Assembly (NCBI GenBank): GCA_025618425.1
Contig: CM046844.1
Span: 8,002,710 to 8,066,709, forward strand
Length of the DNA: 64,000 nucleotides
Reading direction: 5' to 3'
Source of the DNA: Heliocidaris tuberculata
Lineage: Eukaryota; Echinodermata; Echinoidea; Camarodonta; Echinometridae
Part shown: piece after piece, positions 43,588 through 55,700 of the stretch
Numbering within the stretch: position 1 is the first letter of the stretch
Layout of the letters: each line of letters starts with the position of its first letter
The notes under the pieces: generated by a model
Told to the model about the DNA's origin: nothing
Databases searched by the model: none
Seen by the model: only the letters and a program-made list of their open reading frames with translations
Program-made: the position numbers and the translations under genes

Positions 43588-44150
43588 TGACACTTTTGAT
43601 CGTTCATGACTCAAATGCTATAACTCATATTGGACTGAGGTTCTCACGTTGTAAAGTTGAAGGATGTCAAATTTATTTGGAGTAAAGTTTATGACATCTC
43701 TTTGAATACTATTCTTGAAACAATGCTCTGAATATTTATTTAGTTTTTATTTTTTGAAAAATCAAGGCCACAAAATTTGTATGAATCAGTAATTAATTCA
43801 AAGCACAACAATTGCCATTGTGCACTGCAGCTGAAATTTCAGATCACCTCTTCTAACTCAGAGTCATGAATCATTAATGACACTGGACAGAAAAGGTTTG
43901 GCAGAAATGACGGGTGCGATGCACTATGGCAATTATTCTGTTCTGAATTAATTACCGCCATGCAGATTTTTTGGTCTCAATTTTCCAAAAAGTGAAATCT
44001 AAATATTCAGAGCATTTTTAAAAGGATATTAATGAAGGAAATTCCATAAAACTTATTCCAAATAAATTTGACCTTCTTCACATTTACATTTTCAAAAGCT
44101 CGTTCTGATACAAGTTTTAACTTTTGAATTATTAACGATTGAAAGCGTCA
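43588..44150. mobile_element. Full-length hairpin element, copy 2
   Basis: Second copy of 37195-37760. TTGACACTTTTGATCGTTCA is opposed by AACGATTGAAAGCGTCAA, and GGCCACAAAATTTGTATGAA by an inverse partner. Central ATGAATCATTAATGACAC near 43868. Confidence 0.72.
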
Positions 44151-44157
44151 AATGTTT

Positions 44158-45880
44158 TTATTTTACAATTAGTAAATTACAGCTTATTAAAAATAGGCAA
44201 ATAGATCAGTTAACCAATGCATTCCAATTGTTGATTGTGTTCTCCCAGAACCCCTGAAAAGACACTCTTTATTTAATCTATAATTTAATTCATAAATCAT
44301 CTATCAAATCACCTCTGTGAATGGAATCCCCAATGTGGATAGTATTTTTTTTCTATGCCAGCAAGCAGTGGACAAACATTCGGTCATTTATAGAAAAATG
44401 GATGCACAAAAATTGAATGCATTAGAAGACTGGTCTGTATGACCTTAGTAAGGCTTCTCCACAACAGTTTAACACTTGCAAACAATCAAGATTTTAGTTT
44501 ATTTGACAGTTATAGTAAGGTAAAAGCCCTGCTGTACTATTATAATATCCATCTCAAAAATTTTCTCATCCTCTCGATCTTTCTTTCTCTCCCTTGATAT
44601 TTCTTCTTATTTTTGTTTACCCCCTCCCACTTTTCATTCTCATGCACTCTCTACTAACATCTCTCTCTTTCTTTCTTTCTCATTCTGTCTGTCTCCCCCC
44701 CCCCCCCTCTCTCTCTCCCACACACACACACACACTCCATTCTCTATTTCTCCTCTCATTTTCTCTTGATATACCTTGATATCTCTTCCCTCTGACATAC
44801 ATGTATTTATGCACTTTTTATATCTCCTTTGAAATTGTTATTTTACTTTTCTCTTCTTTCAGACATACATGTGTCTCTGGACTTTCTGTCTCTCTCCCGC
44901 TCTGCCCTTATTTGTTTCAATTTTCTCTCTGTCAAACCCTGTTATATGCGTGGTATTCCATAGAAATTTGAAACAAAGGAATAACGTATTAGACATAATT
45001 ATATATAGAAAAGAAATGCGGTAACCAAGACCGATATGATCAAATAAACTACTTTTTTTTTTTTTTAATTTATTTTTTTATTTTTTTATTTTTTTATTTT
45101 TTATTTTTTTTAATTTGTTTTTAAATTAATTAATTAATTTATTAATTAATTTATTTTTTTTAATTTTTTTTTTTGGGGGGGGGGCATTTTCTTTGACAAT
45201 TTACTCGTGACGCCCCTATATACATGTATGGCTGTGTAGGTCAAGTTGAAAAAAAAAAATATATATATATATATATATAACCACAGGTGGATCCAGGGTT
45301 ATTTTATATTCGGAAGGGGGTGGGTTACAGAAGTATGTTCAAATCATATTTTGTTTTCTTTTGTTCAGTTTTTCATCTCGGGTCAGCTCTCCGAGTTGTG
45401 AGGAGGGGGGGGGGGGGGTAGGTAGTTAATTATCGGCACTCTAAAATTCCTTGAGTTGGGAGGGCACATTCTAAGTCTAACAACTAAATCTAAACAATTC
45501 TGTCAAAGAAAAAAAAAAGAAATATGGAAAGGGTTTATGCATGTTCACCCTATGCCCCAGTGATTCTATTAACTTCGGGCATTTGGAGTAAAAAGTTTCC
45601 CCCCTCTCACACAGGTTACAGCACCGTCTCTCATCTGATATGAATGCTACAACGTCATTACCAAGTTCTGATTTAATGCAAAAATGCAAAACTTTATTTA
45701 ATATTGACATCATAATTCGCTTCTCTAAACTTTCAAAGTTCATTTTTCAAAATGGATTAAATACTCCATTACTATAGAATACATGTAATTACAAGGCACA
45801 TGGAATTCCCGTCATGAATAATTCTTCGTGATGTATCTAAATATCTGAAGTACGTCAGTATATTCTCAATAGATATAAAT
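44158..45880. other. Intergenic low-complexity DNA, no gene seen
   Basis: Contents are a pyrimidine-rich stretch (44565-44770), an A/T-only low-complexity block (45051-45173), a G run (about 45174-45184), a (TA)n run (45258-45281), and poly-G near 45405. CAGGTGGATCCAGGG at 45285 resembles the terminus of the element at 29851. A Cys-containing open frame on the - strand (45477-45743) lacks any support as a gene. Confidence 0.5.
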
Positions 45881-46048
45881 ACAACTTCGCCTAAGTCGAA
45901 TCTGTTGGGACCACAAAAAAATAGTTCGACTTATGCAAAATTCAACCTAGGAAATGTAAATAACACATGTTTTGCATAGTTTGGTCAGAAAAACTGATTC
46001 GACTTAGGGAAAGTTCGACTTATGCGACTTCGAGTTATGCAAGGTTAA
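45881..46048. mobile_element. Short TTAA foldback element, copy 2
   Basis: Diverged copy of 23904-24069, sharing TCTGTTGGGACCACAAAAAA, GGAAATGTAAATAACACATG and TTATGCAAGGTTAA at the right end. The left TTAA is lost. Confidence 0.6.
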
Positions 46049-48292
46049 CTCTATGATTAAAATCATAGGGTGAGTGCATCTAATTTGGAGGGAGAATACA
46101 TTGTTTCTTTATCTCGTGAAAAAAATACATACAAGCCTTTTTACTTCTTCTTCTTCTTCTTCACATAAAATCAAAATATGCTAGGCGACAACTCATTCAA
46201 ACCCGGAAGAATATTCACACCAACAACGCAAAAAACAAAGGCGAATCATTTGCGGACCAAGTAAGGGGAGGGGTTAGGATACTCGCGCCCTGCTATTTAG
46301 GGCAACTCATATTGACTACACGTACATGTACTTGGTTTTGCTGGAGCCCCCTTTATTTACAAGGCACAAGGCATGGATCCGCGACCGAGTGAATACAGAA
46401 ATTTTAGATAAAAGAAATAATACTGTCAACGAATCATTCTCGTCAAGATATCGGTTAATCACGAAAGAGTCTATAATCAGATAATGTTGAAATAAATATC
46501 TGCACAGAATTCATAAACTGCTCTGTGCCAAATTGATAATATGAATACAAAATACTATGGAGAACTTACAATTATGTATCACATAGAAATTAAATGAACA
46601 TATAACGAAATATATAAATTATTATTCACAAACAATAATTCATAAGGAATTGAAAGTGGAAATGACACCATGTGAGGTCATTAAACACTTAACATTCAAT
46701 TTATGAACCGTATAAGTAGATAAATGCACCTCAAATAAGGAGTCAACTACAAAACAAGCCTGATGATTTTTTTTTTTTTTTTTTGCAACTAAATCCGTAA
46801 TAAATGACACAAATGATAATACGTTAAGACCGCTTACACTCTTTACTACCTTAATAATCTCAAGTGATAGAGAAAGACACACTCGCAACTTTCTAAACTA
46901 CGAACACAGTCATTCTTTTTATAGTGATAGATAAAAATGCACAATTTTACTTTTTTAATACTTATTTTCACATTCAAATAAATAAGCAGCAAAAAGCCAT
47001 CCAAATGACTGATTTACGTCAGAATAATCCATAAAAAAAGGAGCCGACATCTTTTGGCAGACACATCTCATCACATGCAGATGAACATGACATAAAAATT
47101 GATTATTTGTAAGTATATTGGTTGATATGATCACATGAGGTTCAATAATGTTGTGTCATAAAAAATACTTTGTATAAAACACAGAAAGTTTTTTTTTTTT
47201 TTTTTTTTTTTTGTATTAGCAAATCCATTTTTGTAGTGGGGGGGGGGGGGGGGGGGGACAGCCCAAAACCGCTGTGCGATATTATTATACGGGAACAATA
47301 TGGCCGAATTTGAGCTAACGAATATCAGAAATCCATTAGTGGGGGGGGGGTGGCGGTAAGGGGTGGGGCGGGGGTTGGGATGAAAGAGGCTCTGCTGATG
47401 TTAGCAGAAGACATAGTAAAATACCACTTTTGATCATACCTTCCGTCTATTTTGATTGTTGTTGATTGCAAGTCACAAGGTAATATCGAACGTTTTTTGG
47501 TGGTTGAGAAAATTCTCGGCAAACTTGTTGAGTATGTTCCAAACCCTCCCCTATTCCAAATGTTCTAGCGACGCCCTGAATACGAGAATGAGCGCAAATA
47601 AAAACACAAACAATTCTTAGACTCCTGGCTGAACCTTTCAGGAGATCTAAAGAAAACTATTAGAACTTCATCATCAAAATATGAGTAATTTATGAGCACC
47701 CCGGGAGGTCACATTGACGTGTGCCAAGCAAGAAGATATATGTTCTCAAGATGGCGGATGCTGACATCGTCAACTGCTACCATAGAGGTCATGTCAAACA
47801 ATCGGAGCATAGAAAGGACACTTATGTTATACCAGGAAAGATACAACCCTACATGTATGATAATGACGAAGGCATTATAATAAATATTTATTACGCCAGA
47901 ACTAGAATATGACTTCATGGCATATATAACTCACAAAGCGTGAAATTATCTGATATGAAAGTTTGTTCTACCGGAGCGTCATTGGCACATTTCTGATGAC
48001 AGAAGGTGGAGATGGGTGATAATGGAGTAGGCTTTATTGTGAATAATCATGAAGTTACTACAGCTTCATGGGAGTACTAACACGGAACGGGATTCCCCGT
48101 TATCAAAATATTGTGTGGTGGGGCGTCACTGGCACGTTTTTCACGGGAAAGGGCCAAAGGGGCAAAGATATTGACAACATCTGGCTATAATTCCCCCCAC
48201 CAACTCCACTAACCCCACTTAAATTCCCTGCCATGACGAAGAGAGAGAAAGAGAGACAGATAGACAGACAGACAGAGAGGGAAAGCGAGAGA
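46049..48292. other. Intergenic, no confirmed gene
   Basis: Mostly AT-rich with poly-T, poly-G and poly-A runs (for example 47190-47215 and 47240-47257). A + strand ATGGCGGATG start at 47751 opens 53 codons (MADADIVNCYHRGHVKQSEH and on), with a possible donor GTATGA inside the frame. No partner exon was found, so it is not called as a gene. Confidence 0.4.
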
Positions 48293-48575
48293 GAAAGAAA
48301 GAAACTGGGGGGGGGGGGGGCAGGGGCTCCTAAAATTTATCAAGCAAACAAAAAATGAATTGTCTAAAACCGACCCAGGTGAGGAGATAGCGCGACGCCT
48401 CCGTGGTTTTCCAAATCATAAACAACTTAAAGGAAAGAAAGAAACTGGGGGGGGGGGGGGGGGCAGGGGCTCCTAAAGTTTATCAAGCAAACAAAAAATG
48501 AATTGTCTAAAACCGACCCAGGTGAGGAGGTAGCGACGCCTCCGTGGTTTTCCAAATCATAAACAACTTAAAGGA
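48293..48575. repeat. Tandem duplication, two units of 140 bp
   Basis: GAAAGAAACTGGGG starts a unit at about 48297 and again at about 48437. Both contain a long G run, then GGGGCTCCTAAA, ACCGACCCAGGTGAGGAG and CCTCCGTGGTTTTCCAAATC. They are almost identical apart from G-run length, a GC indel and single changes. Confidence 0.9.
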
Positions 48576-48909
48576 AACGACTGCACTTAAAACAAAGTAA
48601 AACATTGGCAAGACTAATATTGATCTAAAGGAAAATAAAGTATGTTTTGGATACATACAAATTTCATTTTTTGCCCTTTATCAACGAAAACAGAAATAAA
48701 TTAACGGAAATAAACGTATTTTAGTCTTACCGGAAACTCCAAATGGCTTTGACCTTTACTTGTCAGTTTTGTCTTGGCATGCTTGAAGAAACAAGCACCA
48801 AACATTATCAAACTTTAAAAGCCCTCTGTATCGCATCATGACGTTTTATGTTACACCACATGAATTGAGGAAACGATAAATACACATGCTTATTAATATG
48901 CTTTGTCCT

Positions 48910-49047
48910 GGGGAGCGTTTCATCAAGCGTTTTGTCAGTGATTTTTACTAACAAATTTGCTCTCAGCCAATCAGATGCAAGGATTTCAGTAGCTTATAAC
49001 AGTTGTCGGTAAAAATCACAGACAAAACGCTTGATGAAACGCTCCCC
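48910..49047. mobile_element. 138-bp snap-back element, family A copy 1
   Basis: GGGGAGCGTTTCATCAAGCG opposes CGCTTGATGAAACGCTCCCC; the arms match over about 39 bp with one mismatch. The loop contains TCAGCCAATCAG (48963-48974). Copy 2 lies at 54517-54654 and is also 138 bp. No clear target duplication. Confidence 0.88.
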
Positions 49048-49186
49048 TGTTCATACATGGGAATGTCTGTAATAAAACACTTTAAATCCCTGTCTTCAAT
49101 CTATAATAATAATAATAATAATAATAGGCTTATTTTAAACTCACACGCCAACTGCATACGTAAAGTCTCTTAATAATGAGGCCTGC

Positions 49187-49705
49187 TCAGAATATAGTCA
49201 TTCTCCTGTTGTTTAACCTACTCTTATTTTTTTGCTCACCATTGTCAAAACTCAACCTCTGAACTCGGAAGCTTTCTTTCAGGGTGCCGAACGCGTCAAT
49301 CTCGTACGCCACAGGGCGCTGGAAGACGCTCTGTTTTCGACGCCGAGAATGTGCGGTCGAATCGCTCACCGTACGCACACCGCGATGACTGCCTGCACCT
49401 CGAGGGCTGCGTGCATTGTTGATTTCATCTCGTGTGCTTCGAGCATTGGGGATATTGATGGCGTCGCTGAAGCGGGTTTCCAAGATGGCCATGCTCTCCT
49501 TCAATGACTTCTCGTCCTCCTGCTCGCCTTTGACCTCAATGTCGTCTTCACTGGCACTACTGCTCTCTGATGTCGACGGCGTTTCGGGCGCCTCACGAAG
49601 CATCTCAGCATATTGGGAGCTGGTGGTATGCATAAATGCAGTGATCCGGTTGTCGAGTACGGAAGGACGACGTTGGCGAAGCAGACGACTTGGTGGTCGA
49701 CAGAC
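49187..49705 (-). CDS. Decarboxylase last visible exon, C-terminal tail
   Basis: Acceptor TTTTCTCTTCAG. It encodes [20 protein letters not shown], an acidic Ser-rich stretch ([20 protein letters not shown]), then a basic region with RSPRGAG and SRRRKQSVF. The frame ends at a stop at 49187-49189. A consensus donor GTGAGC at 49234-49239, inside the frame, would end the exon at 49240 and lead to another exon not found here. Exon 3' end is therefore uncertain. Confidence 0.75.
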   Translation of the reverse strand, partial: VCRPPSRLLRQRRPSVLDNRITAFMHTTSSQYAEMLREAPETPSTSESSSASEDDIEVKGEQEDEKSLKESMAILETRFSDAINIPNARSTRDEINNARSPRGAGSHRGVRTVSDSTAHSRRRKQSVFQRPVAYEIDAFGTLKESFRVQRLSFDNGEQKNKSRLNNRRMTIF

Positions 49706-52700
49706 CTGAAGAGAAAATGAAGAAGAAGAAAAAAAAAAAAGAGAAAGTGTGAAAGAGTAATTCATGAATCTCGAAAGATTGCAACTGGGCTTGCTCGGCA
49801 TGTGAATTTTCAAAATTCTCATTTTGGTTATAAACAGATTTACAGGCCTCATATAAGCCTATTTCAATCAGAAAAATAAGAACAAAAACGGCTTATTATA
49901 TAGATACGAAGTGCTTTACGAAAGGCTCATCGCCATAAAAATGTCTCAACAATTTTGTTAGCTTGCTAAAGTTTAGAAACTAAAATGTTGATACTCGGGC
50001 AATTCAATTCAATAGATTTATTTCATATTTGCATAAAAGCAAGACAAAATACAGATGCATAAATAAATAGGCTGAGTAAACAGGCATAAAATACAAAGAA
50101 TACGAATGTGCGGGATTTGCAAAGGCCATAGGCCTATCTAAGGCTAATCCCAAACAAAAAAGACATGCATATAAGACAATACCACAAAAAAAAAATAAAA
50201 AAAATAAAAGCACAACAGAAAAAACAACAACAACAAAACCCAAAACACCCCCCCCCCCCAAAAAAAAATGGCATCATGAAACAAATTATGAATCAATGAG
50301 AAACCTTTTATATTTATGTTTAAAGGAGTTAAGGGAAGGGAAAGATTAAGTGCACTCGGTAAGCTATTCCAAAGGGTGGGTCCAGCGTATTGGATTGTGG
50401 TTCGGGAGAACTTATATTTAAAATTTGGTAAATAAAAGTCTTCGGACTGTTTGGTATTGTATTTGTTTAGAAATTTTTTTTTTTTTACAAATAAATCATT
50501 ATAAAATGGGGGAAGTGAATTTCGAACAAATGAATACATGAAAAATGCAGTTTTATATTTGTTGATATTATGTACAGACAATAAGTTTAGTCTTTTAAAA
50601 TAAAAGCTGTGTACTTGATCGTGGGGAAGAATTGGTAATGCTCTGACTGCATGTTTCTGTAAATCAAATATTCGGTTTAGATGAACCATCGTACGGTTAC
50701 CCAAAAGTATATTACAGTAATTAGAATATGGCAAAACTATTGATTGATATAACATCAAAAGTATGTTTAATGGAATTGATTTCTTTAGTCTGTTAACTGC
50801 ACCAACAGATTGATATAACATAAAAATTATGTTTAATGGAATTGATTTATTTAGTCTGTTAATTGCACCAACGGATTAAGATACATTACAATATATATCA
50901 TTTATGTGCTCTTTCCAAGTAAGTTTATCGTCTATGACAACGTGCAGAGTGAACAACAGGAATTTTACTACAAGTATTTTGAATATGTATATCAAAGTTG
51001 TCAACAAAAATATTATTGTTTTTAGGTTGAAATATCATACAGCATGTTTTGTCAACATTCACTTTTAATTTATTGGCAAGGAACCACTCATGCACTTTTT
51101 CAGTTCAAAATTTAATTTAAAAGTTAAATTATTTAAGTTATCAGATAAAAACAAATTTGTGTCATCTGAAAAAAAATATAGGATTTAATATATTACTAAC
51201 ATGTTGTAAATCATTAATTTCATAAAAATCAAAAAGAGTAAAGGGCCTAACAAGGAACCTCGCGGCACTCCTATGTTAACACATTTCATCTGGGAGGAAA
51301 CATTATCAATACAAACATACTGTGCTCTATCATAAAGGTAGCTCTTAAACCAATCTAGGGCTACTCCTCTTACACCGTAATGTTGTAATTTTTTATCAAA
51401 ATAGAATGACTAATGCAATCGAAAGCCTTGGATAAATGTTTTAAAAGACCTATAATGAACTGCTTGTTTTCAAATGTTTCTACAATAGTGGTGGTAAATT
51501 CAAGTAATGCCATGTAAGAGGAGTAACCCAAACTGTTTAGAATATTATTATTGCACAAAAAAGACATAAGGCGGTTATAAACTAACCGTTCAAATATCTT
51601 AGAAAATGTCGATAAAATTGATACTGGTCTATAATTTGAAACTGACTGTTTGCTACCTTTCTTGTAAATGAGAATAATTTTCGCTATTTTAAGGCCACTA
51701 GGAAAAATTCCGGTACTTAATGAAAGGTTAAAAATAAAACACAATGGTTTAACAATAAAACATATACATTTTTTTCAAAACCGTCGTACTTGAGTTATCA
51801 TATCCAACGCTTTTGTTTCTACTGAGTTTAAATACAATATCAAGAATTTCATATATTTGTACAAGTTTTTAAAACAATGGACTCAGATAATTTCCTTGTA
51901 AAAAAAAATCACTGTAATAAGTAGTAGTATCAAGTAAAGCATTAGCAATATCAGAACCTACAGAGGAAAAGAAGTTATTGAAGGAATTGACAATACTCTG
52001 CTTATCGGAAATCATTAGATCATTGCTTTCAATAAGTTAACATTGCACTTTACCCCGAGTTCTATTAAACAATTCATTAGTGACATTCCACGTGGATTCA
52101 ATATCTCATTTCACTTCATTAAATTTCTTGAAATAAAAGTTACGTTTTCTCGTACGTATTTCATTTGTAACTTTGTTTCTGAAATTTATATATACATTCC
52201 TTCTGTATCGTGATGAATTTTTAAGATATTTACGATAAAGTAAGTTTTTCTTATTGCACAACTTTTTCAATTCATGATCAAACCATGGTTTATTGTTCTT
52301 TTTACGTTTGACTTTAGTTTCTTTATAAGCAGGGAAAAGATTCATTGTAAATATCAAGAAAAAAGTTATTAAAAGTATCAAAGCAAGAATTTACATTTTC
52401 GTCAACAATCAATTTCTCCTAGCTTATCACAAAAAATAGAAATATTGTCATCATTAATTAATCTTTTTTTATTTGAAATATTTTTACTATAAAGAGGTGT
52501 ATCATATTTATAACATGCATATAAATTATTACCAAATGATCACTTACATCTGTGATGATTATACCATCACTTAACATATTTTATGGTCTATTTGTAAATA
52601 TGTTGTCTATTAGTGATGCTGATTAACTATTTATCCTAGTTGGTTTGAGAATAAGAGTTACAAAAGATAATGATGCTAAAATATCAGTAAATTTGTCAAC

Positions 52701-55700
52701 ATCAGCAGAAATAGAAGTATTAATTAAGTCAATGTTAAAATCGCCTGTCACTAAGCATTCTTTTTGCTCATCAGTTATTTTAGATAAAGCGGATTCATAG
52801 TGATTCAAAAATTCTATACTAGATTGATCTGGAGGTCTATATACAATGGCAAGAATAATGTTAAGATATTTACAATAAATTTCAACAAATAAAGTTTCTA
52901 TACAATTGTTGAAATTATCTAGATCCGTACGTCGCCTAAATTTTATATAATTCTTAATGAAAAATGCAACTCCTCCGCCACGTCTGTCCCTCCTTCCATT
53001 ACCAACAAAAGCATAATATCTAAGTTAAATGATTCTGTATTACTAAGCCATGTTTCGGAAAGAGCAATTACAGAAGCAAGATGACTGAAAGAAGAAAGGA
53101 CAATTTCAATATTATCAATTTTTTTTTCTAAGGCTCCTACAATTGAAATGAACCAATGATAGATTTCTATCCACACCCATATATAAACCCCTGCAATTTT
53201 TTTTTCATTTTATTCATCAGGTAAGTAATAATGTGTATCAACTATCAAATCATCTTGTAATTCCTCACTAAAAATACCATCATAATTCCTTAAAAATGTT
53301 GAATAAACGATTCTCTTCATACTGCTGTCAATACGAAAGAACCCCATTCACACTTTTTACAAAATCGATCCGTACCTCATCGGCCATCATCTTAATGACG
53401 TCCCAGGCATACTTGACGTCATCCTCGCATGCGTACTGCTGGCAGACTGCGAATCGGATGACGTACTTGCCGTTGAGTGACGATGGAATCATGTGAAGTT
53501 TTCCAGAGTCGTTAATGCTCTTCAGAAGTCTCTCAGTTAGACTGTTTTCACCCTAAAGTTGATTATAAACCAAATATAAACATTGGTTGCATAAATTAGC
53601 ATACAAATTATACTGGCTAAATTTGGAAATATATACAAAAGAAAATTGAGATAGCATACAACATATAGACCTACAATAACAACATGAAATCACAAGTTCG
53701 TTTAAAAGGTTATTTGAGGCTTGTAGGAAATTGGAAATAATCGACTGTTTTGCCATTATGTTTCCATGATGTCGGCAAACAAGATATTCTCAATATTTTG
53801 TCAATTTCTTGTCTTCGAATTTGTTGTTGTTGTTGTTGTTGTTTTTTGTGACTGGATAAAAGAGATCTTGAAAACATGTCCCGGATTCCAAGTAAACCAG
53901 GGCTCCGTATTATAAAATAGTTGCGACTGATTACAAATAATTTGCAATTAAAATCATTCGCAACTCTGTACTAAAGGATAGGAGATGTGATTGGTATCAA
54001 TTGTAAATTATTTGTCATCAATTGCAACTCTTTTATATACGGTGACCAGATGCGACAAAAAGTCCTTTTCATAAATAATTAACAGACAACAGAAAATCCT
54101 TAAAAATTCTAAACCTTGGTGATTTACTGTTGTTAATGGGCATCGTTTATCATAAGGGAGTATTATCATGATTATGTTTTTCTTCCGGCCCTAACGGCTT
54201 TTTGAAAAGCAAAAGTGACCCAAAGATAAAGCGATACAAAGTTTCCAACAAATAATTATGTTGTTCGCACATGTACATTTCATAAATATATGGTCAGATA
54301 GCGAAGAAAAAATTAAGGAGGCACAGCCGATGGGTAACATAATAACCTTCTTGTATCAGTTCTACATCATAGATCATCATACTATGCCTGATAAAGAAAC
54401 ACCAAACACACGATGATGGGTGAATTTAAAGTTGCCCCTAAACGGGAATGATTTTGTCCAGTAATTCGAGAAAACACCTCAACACCCAAAACAAAACAAG
54501 CATAAAATGACAACCGGGGGAGCGTTTCATCAAGCGTTTTGTCAGTGATTTCTACCGACAACTGTTATAAGCTACTGAAATCCTTGCATATGATTGGCTG
54601 AGAGCAAATTTGTCAGTAAAAATCACTGACAAAACGCTTGATGAAACGCTCCCCGGAGCAAATAAAATTAAGATAGAAATCTTGGAAATAGAGCATAGGA
54701 AATTATGCGAACGAAGCATGTGACAAGGTCAAAGGTTCATGGAAGATATGAATCATTTTAGGCTGCACGATATTTGGGCCTTTTTTTATCTGGATTCTCT
54801 CAGTTTTATAGTTCCAAACGTTCACAGGCTATATGGACACTAAAACCTTTGTTTATTTTTGGTTCTGTTCTTAGAGAATGGACGTTGCATAAAACAGGTA
54901 TGAATTAGAGCTTTATGTAAGCTCACAAACTTACTGGTGCATCTTTTCGTGCATTGTGTAAAGAAAACTTTTTACAAAATCTGGGTTTTCATTCCTTCAT
55001 CGAAAAATGAGAAAATATCAAACCTTGTAAATTTTGCTTGAAATGTGACAAGATGAGCTCTTTGGAAAAGAGCCGTTCAGATGAAATTAACTTCTCGAGT
55101 CAAATTATAGTTAAAGAAAAAATATGATAAGTACCTTTAATCTGAAGCATACAAGCCCCATCGTGACTTCGCCCAGGACTTCGAAGCGGTTATCGTTCCA
55201 GACAAGCTCCTCGAATGCCTTCGCTTGTTTTACGTGCTGCAAGAACGAAGAATAAATTCAGAAATTTGGGTATAGGCAATATTAGGCACAATACTTCTTG
55301 TGTTGTTGATGCTGCTACTACAATAAACAACAAATGCTGCAACAACTACAACAACAACGTAAGAGCAGCAACATCAACAACAACAGCAACCAAACCCAAT
55401 ATGTCACTGAGTAGCATACATTTTATACGCTAACGAATAAAGAAAACATTCTTACAAAAGCTTTTAACATTGGATTTTCCAAAACGTTAAATGGCCCCAT
55501 AGGAAAAAGACAATTTGACTTATGAAGTGATAAATATATTTTTGATTTTGGAGAAACAGGTTTAAGTGTTGTAAGGAGTAGTGTTGAAGAGGTACTTTCG
55601 TTTTAATAGCTGTTGATTAGAAATCGAATATTTTATTCGCCTGGTATATTGATTATATATTCATCAGTGAATTTTAAAGATATTTTTCATTAGCTTTAAT

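Noticed and set aside
45477..45743. 88-codon Cys-containing - strand frame resembling a LINE C-terminal finger
   Set aside because: No flanking LINE sequence, no splice support, and it ends in low-complexity Phe codons.
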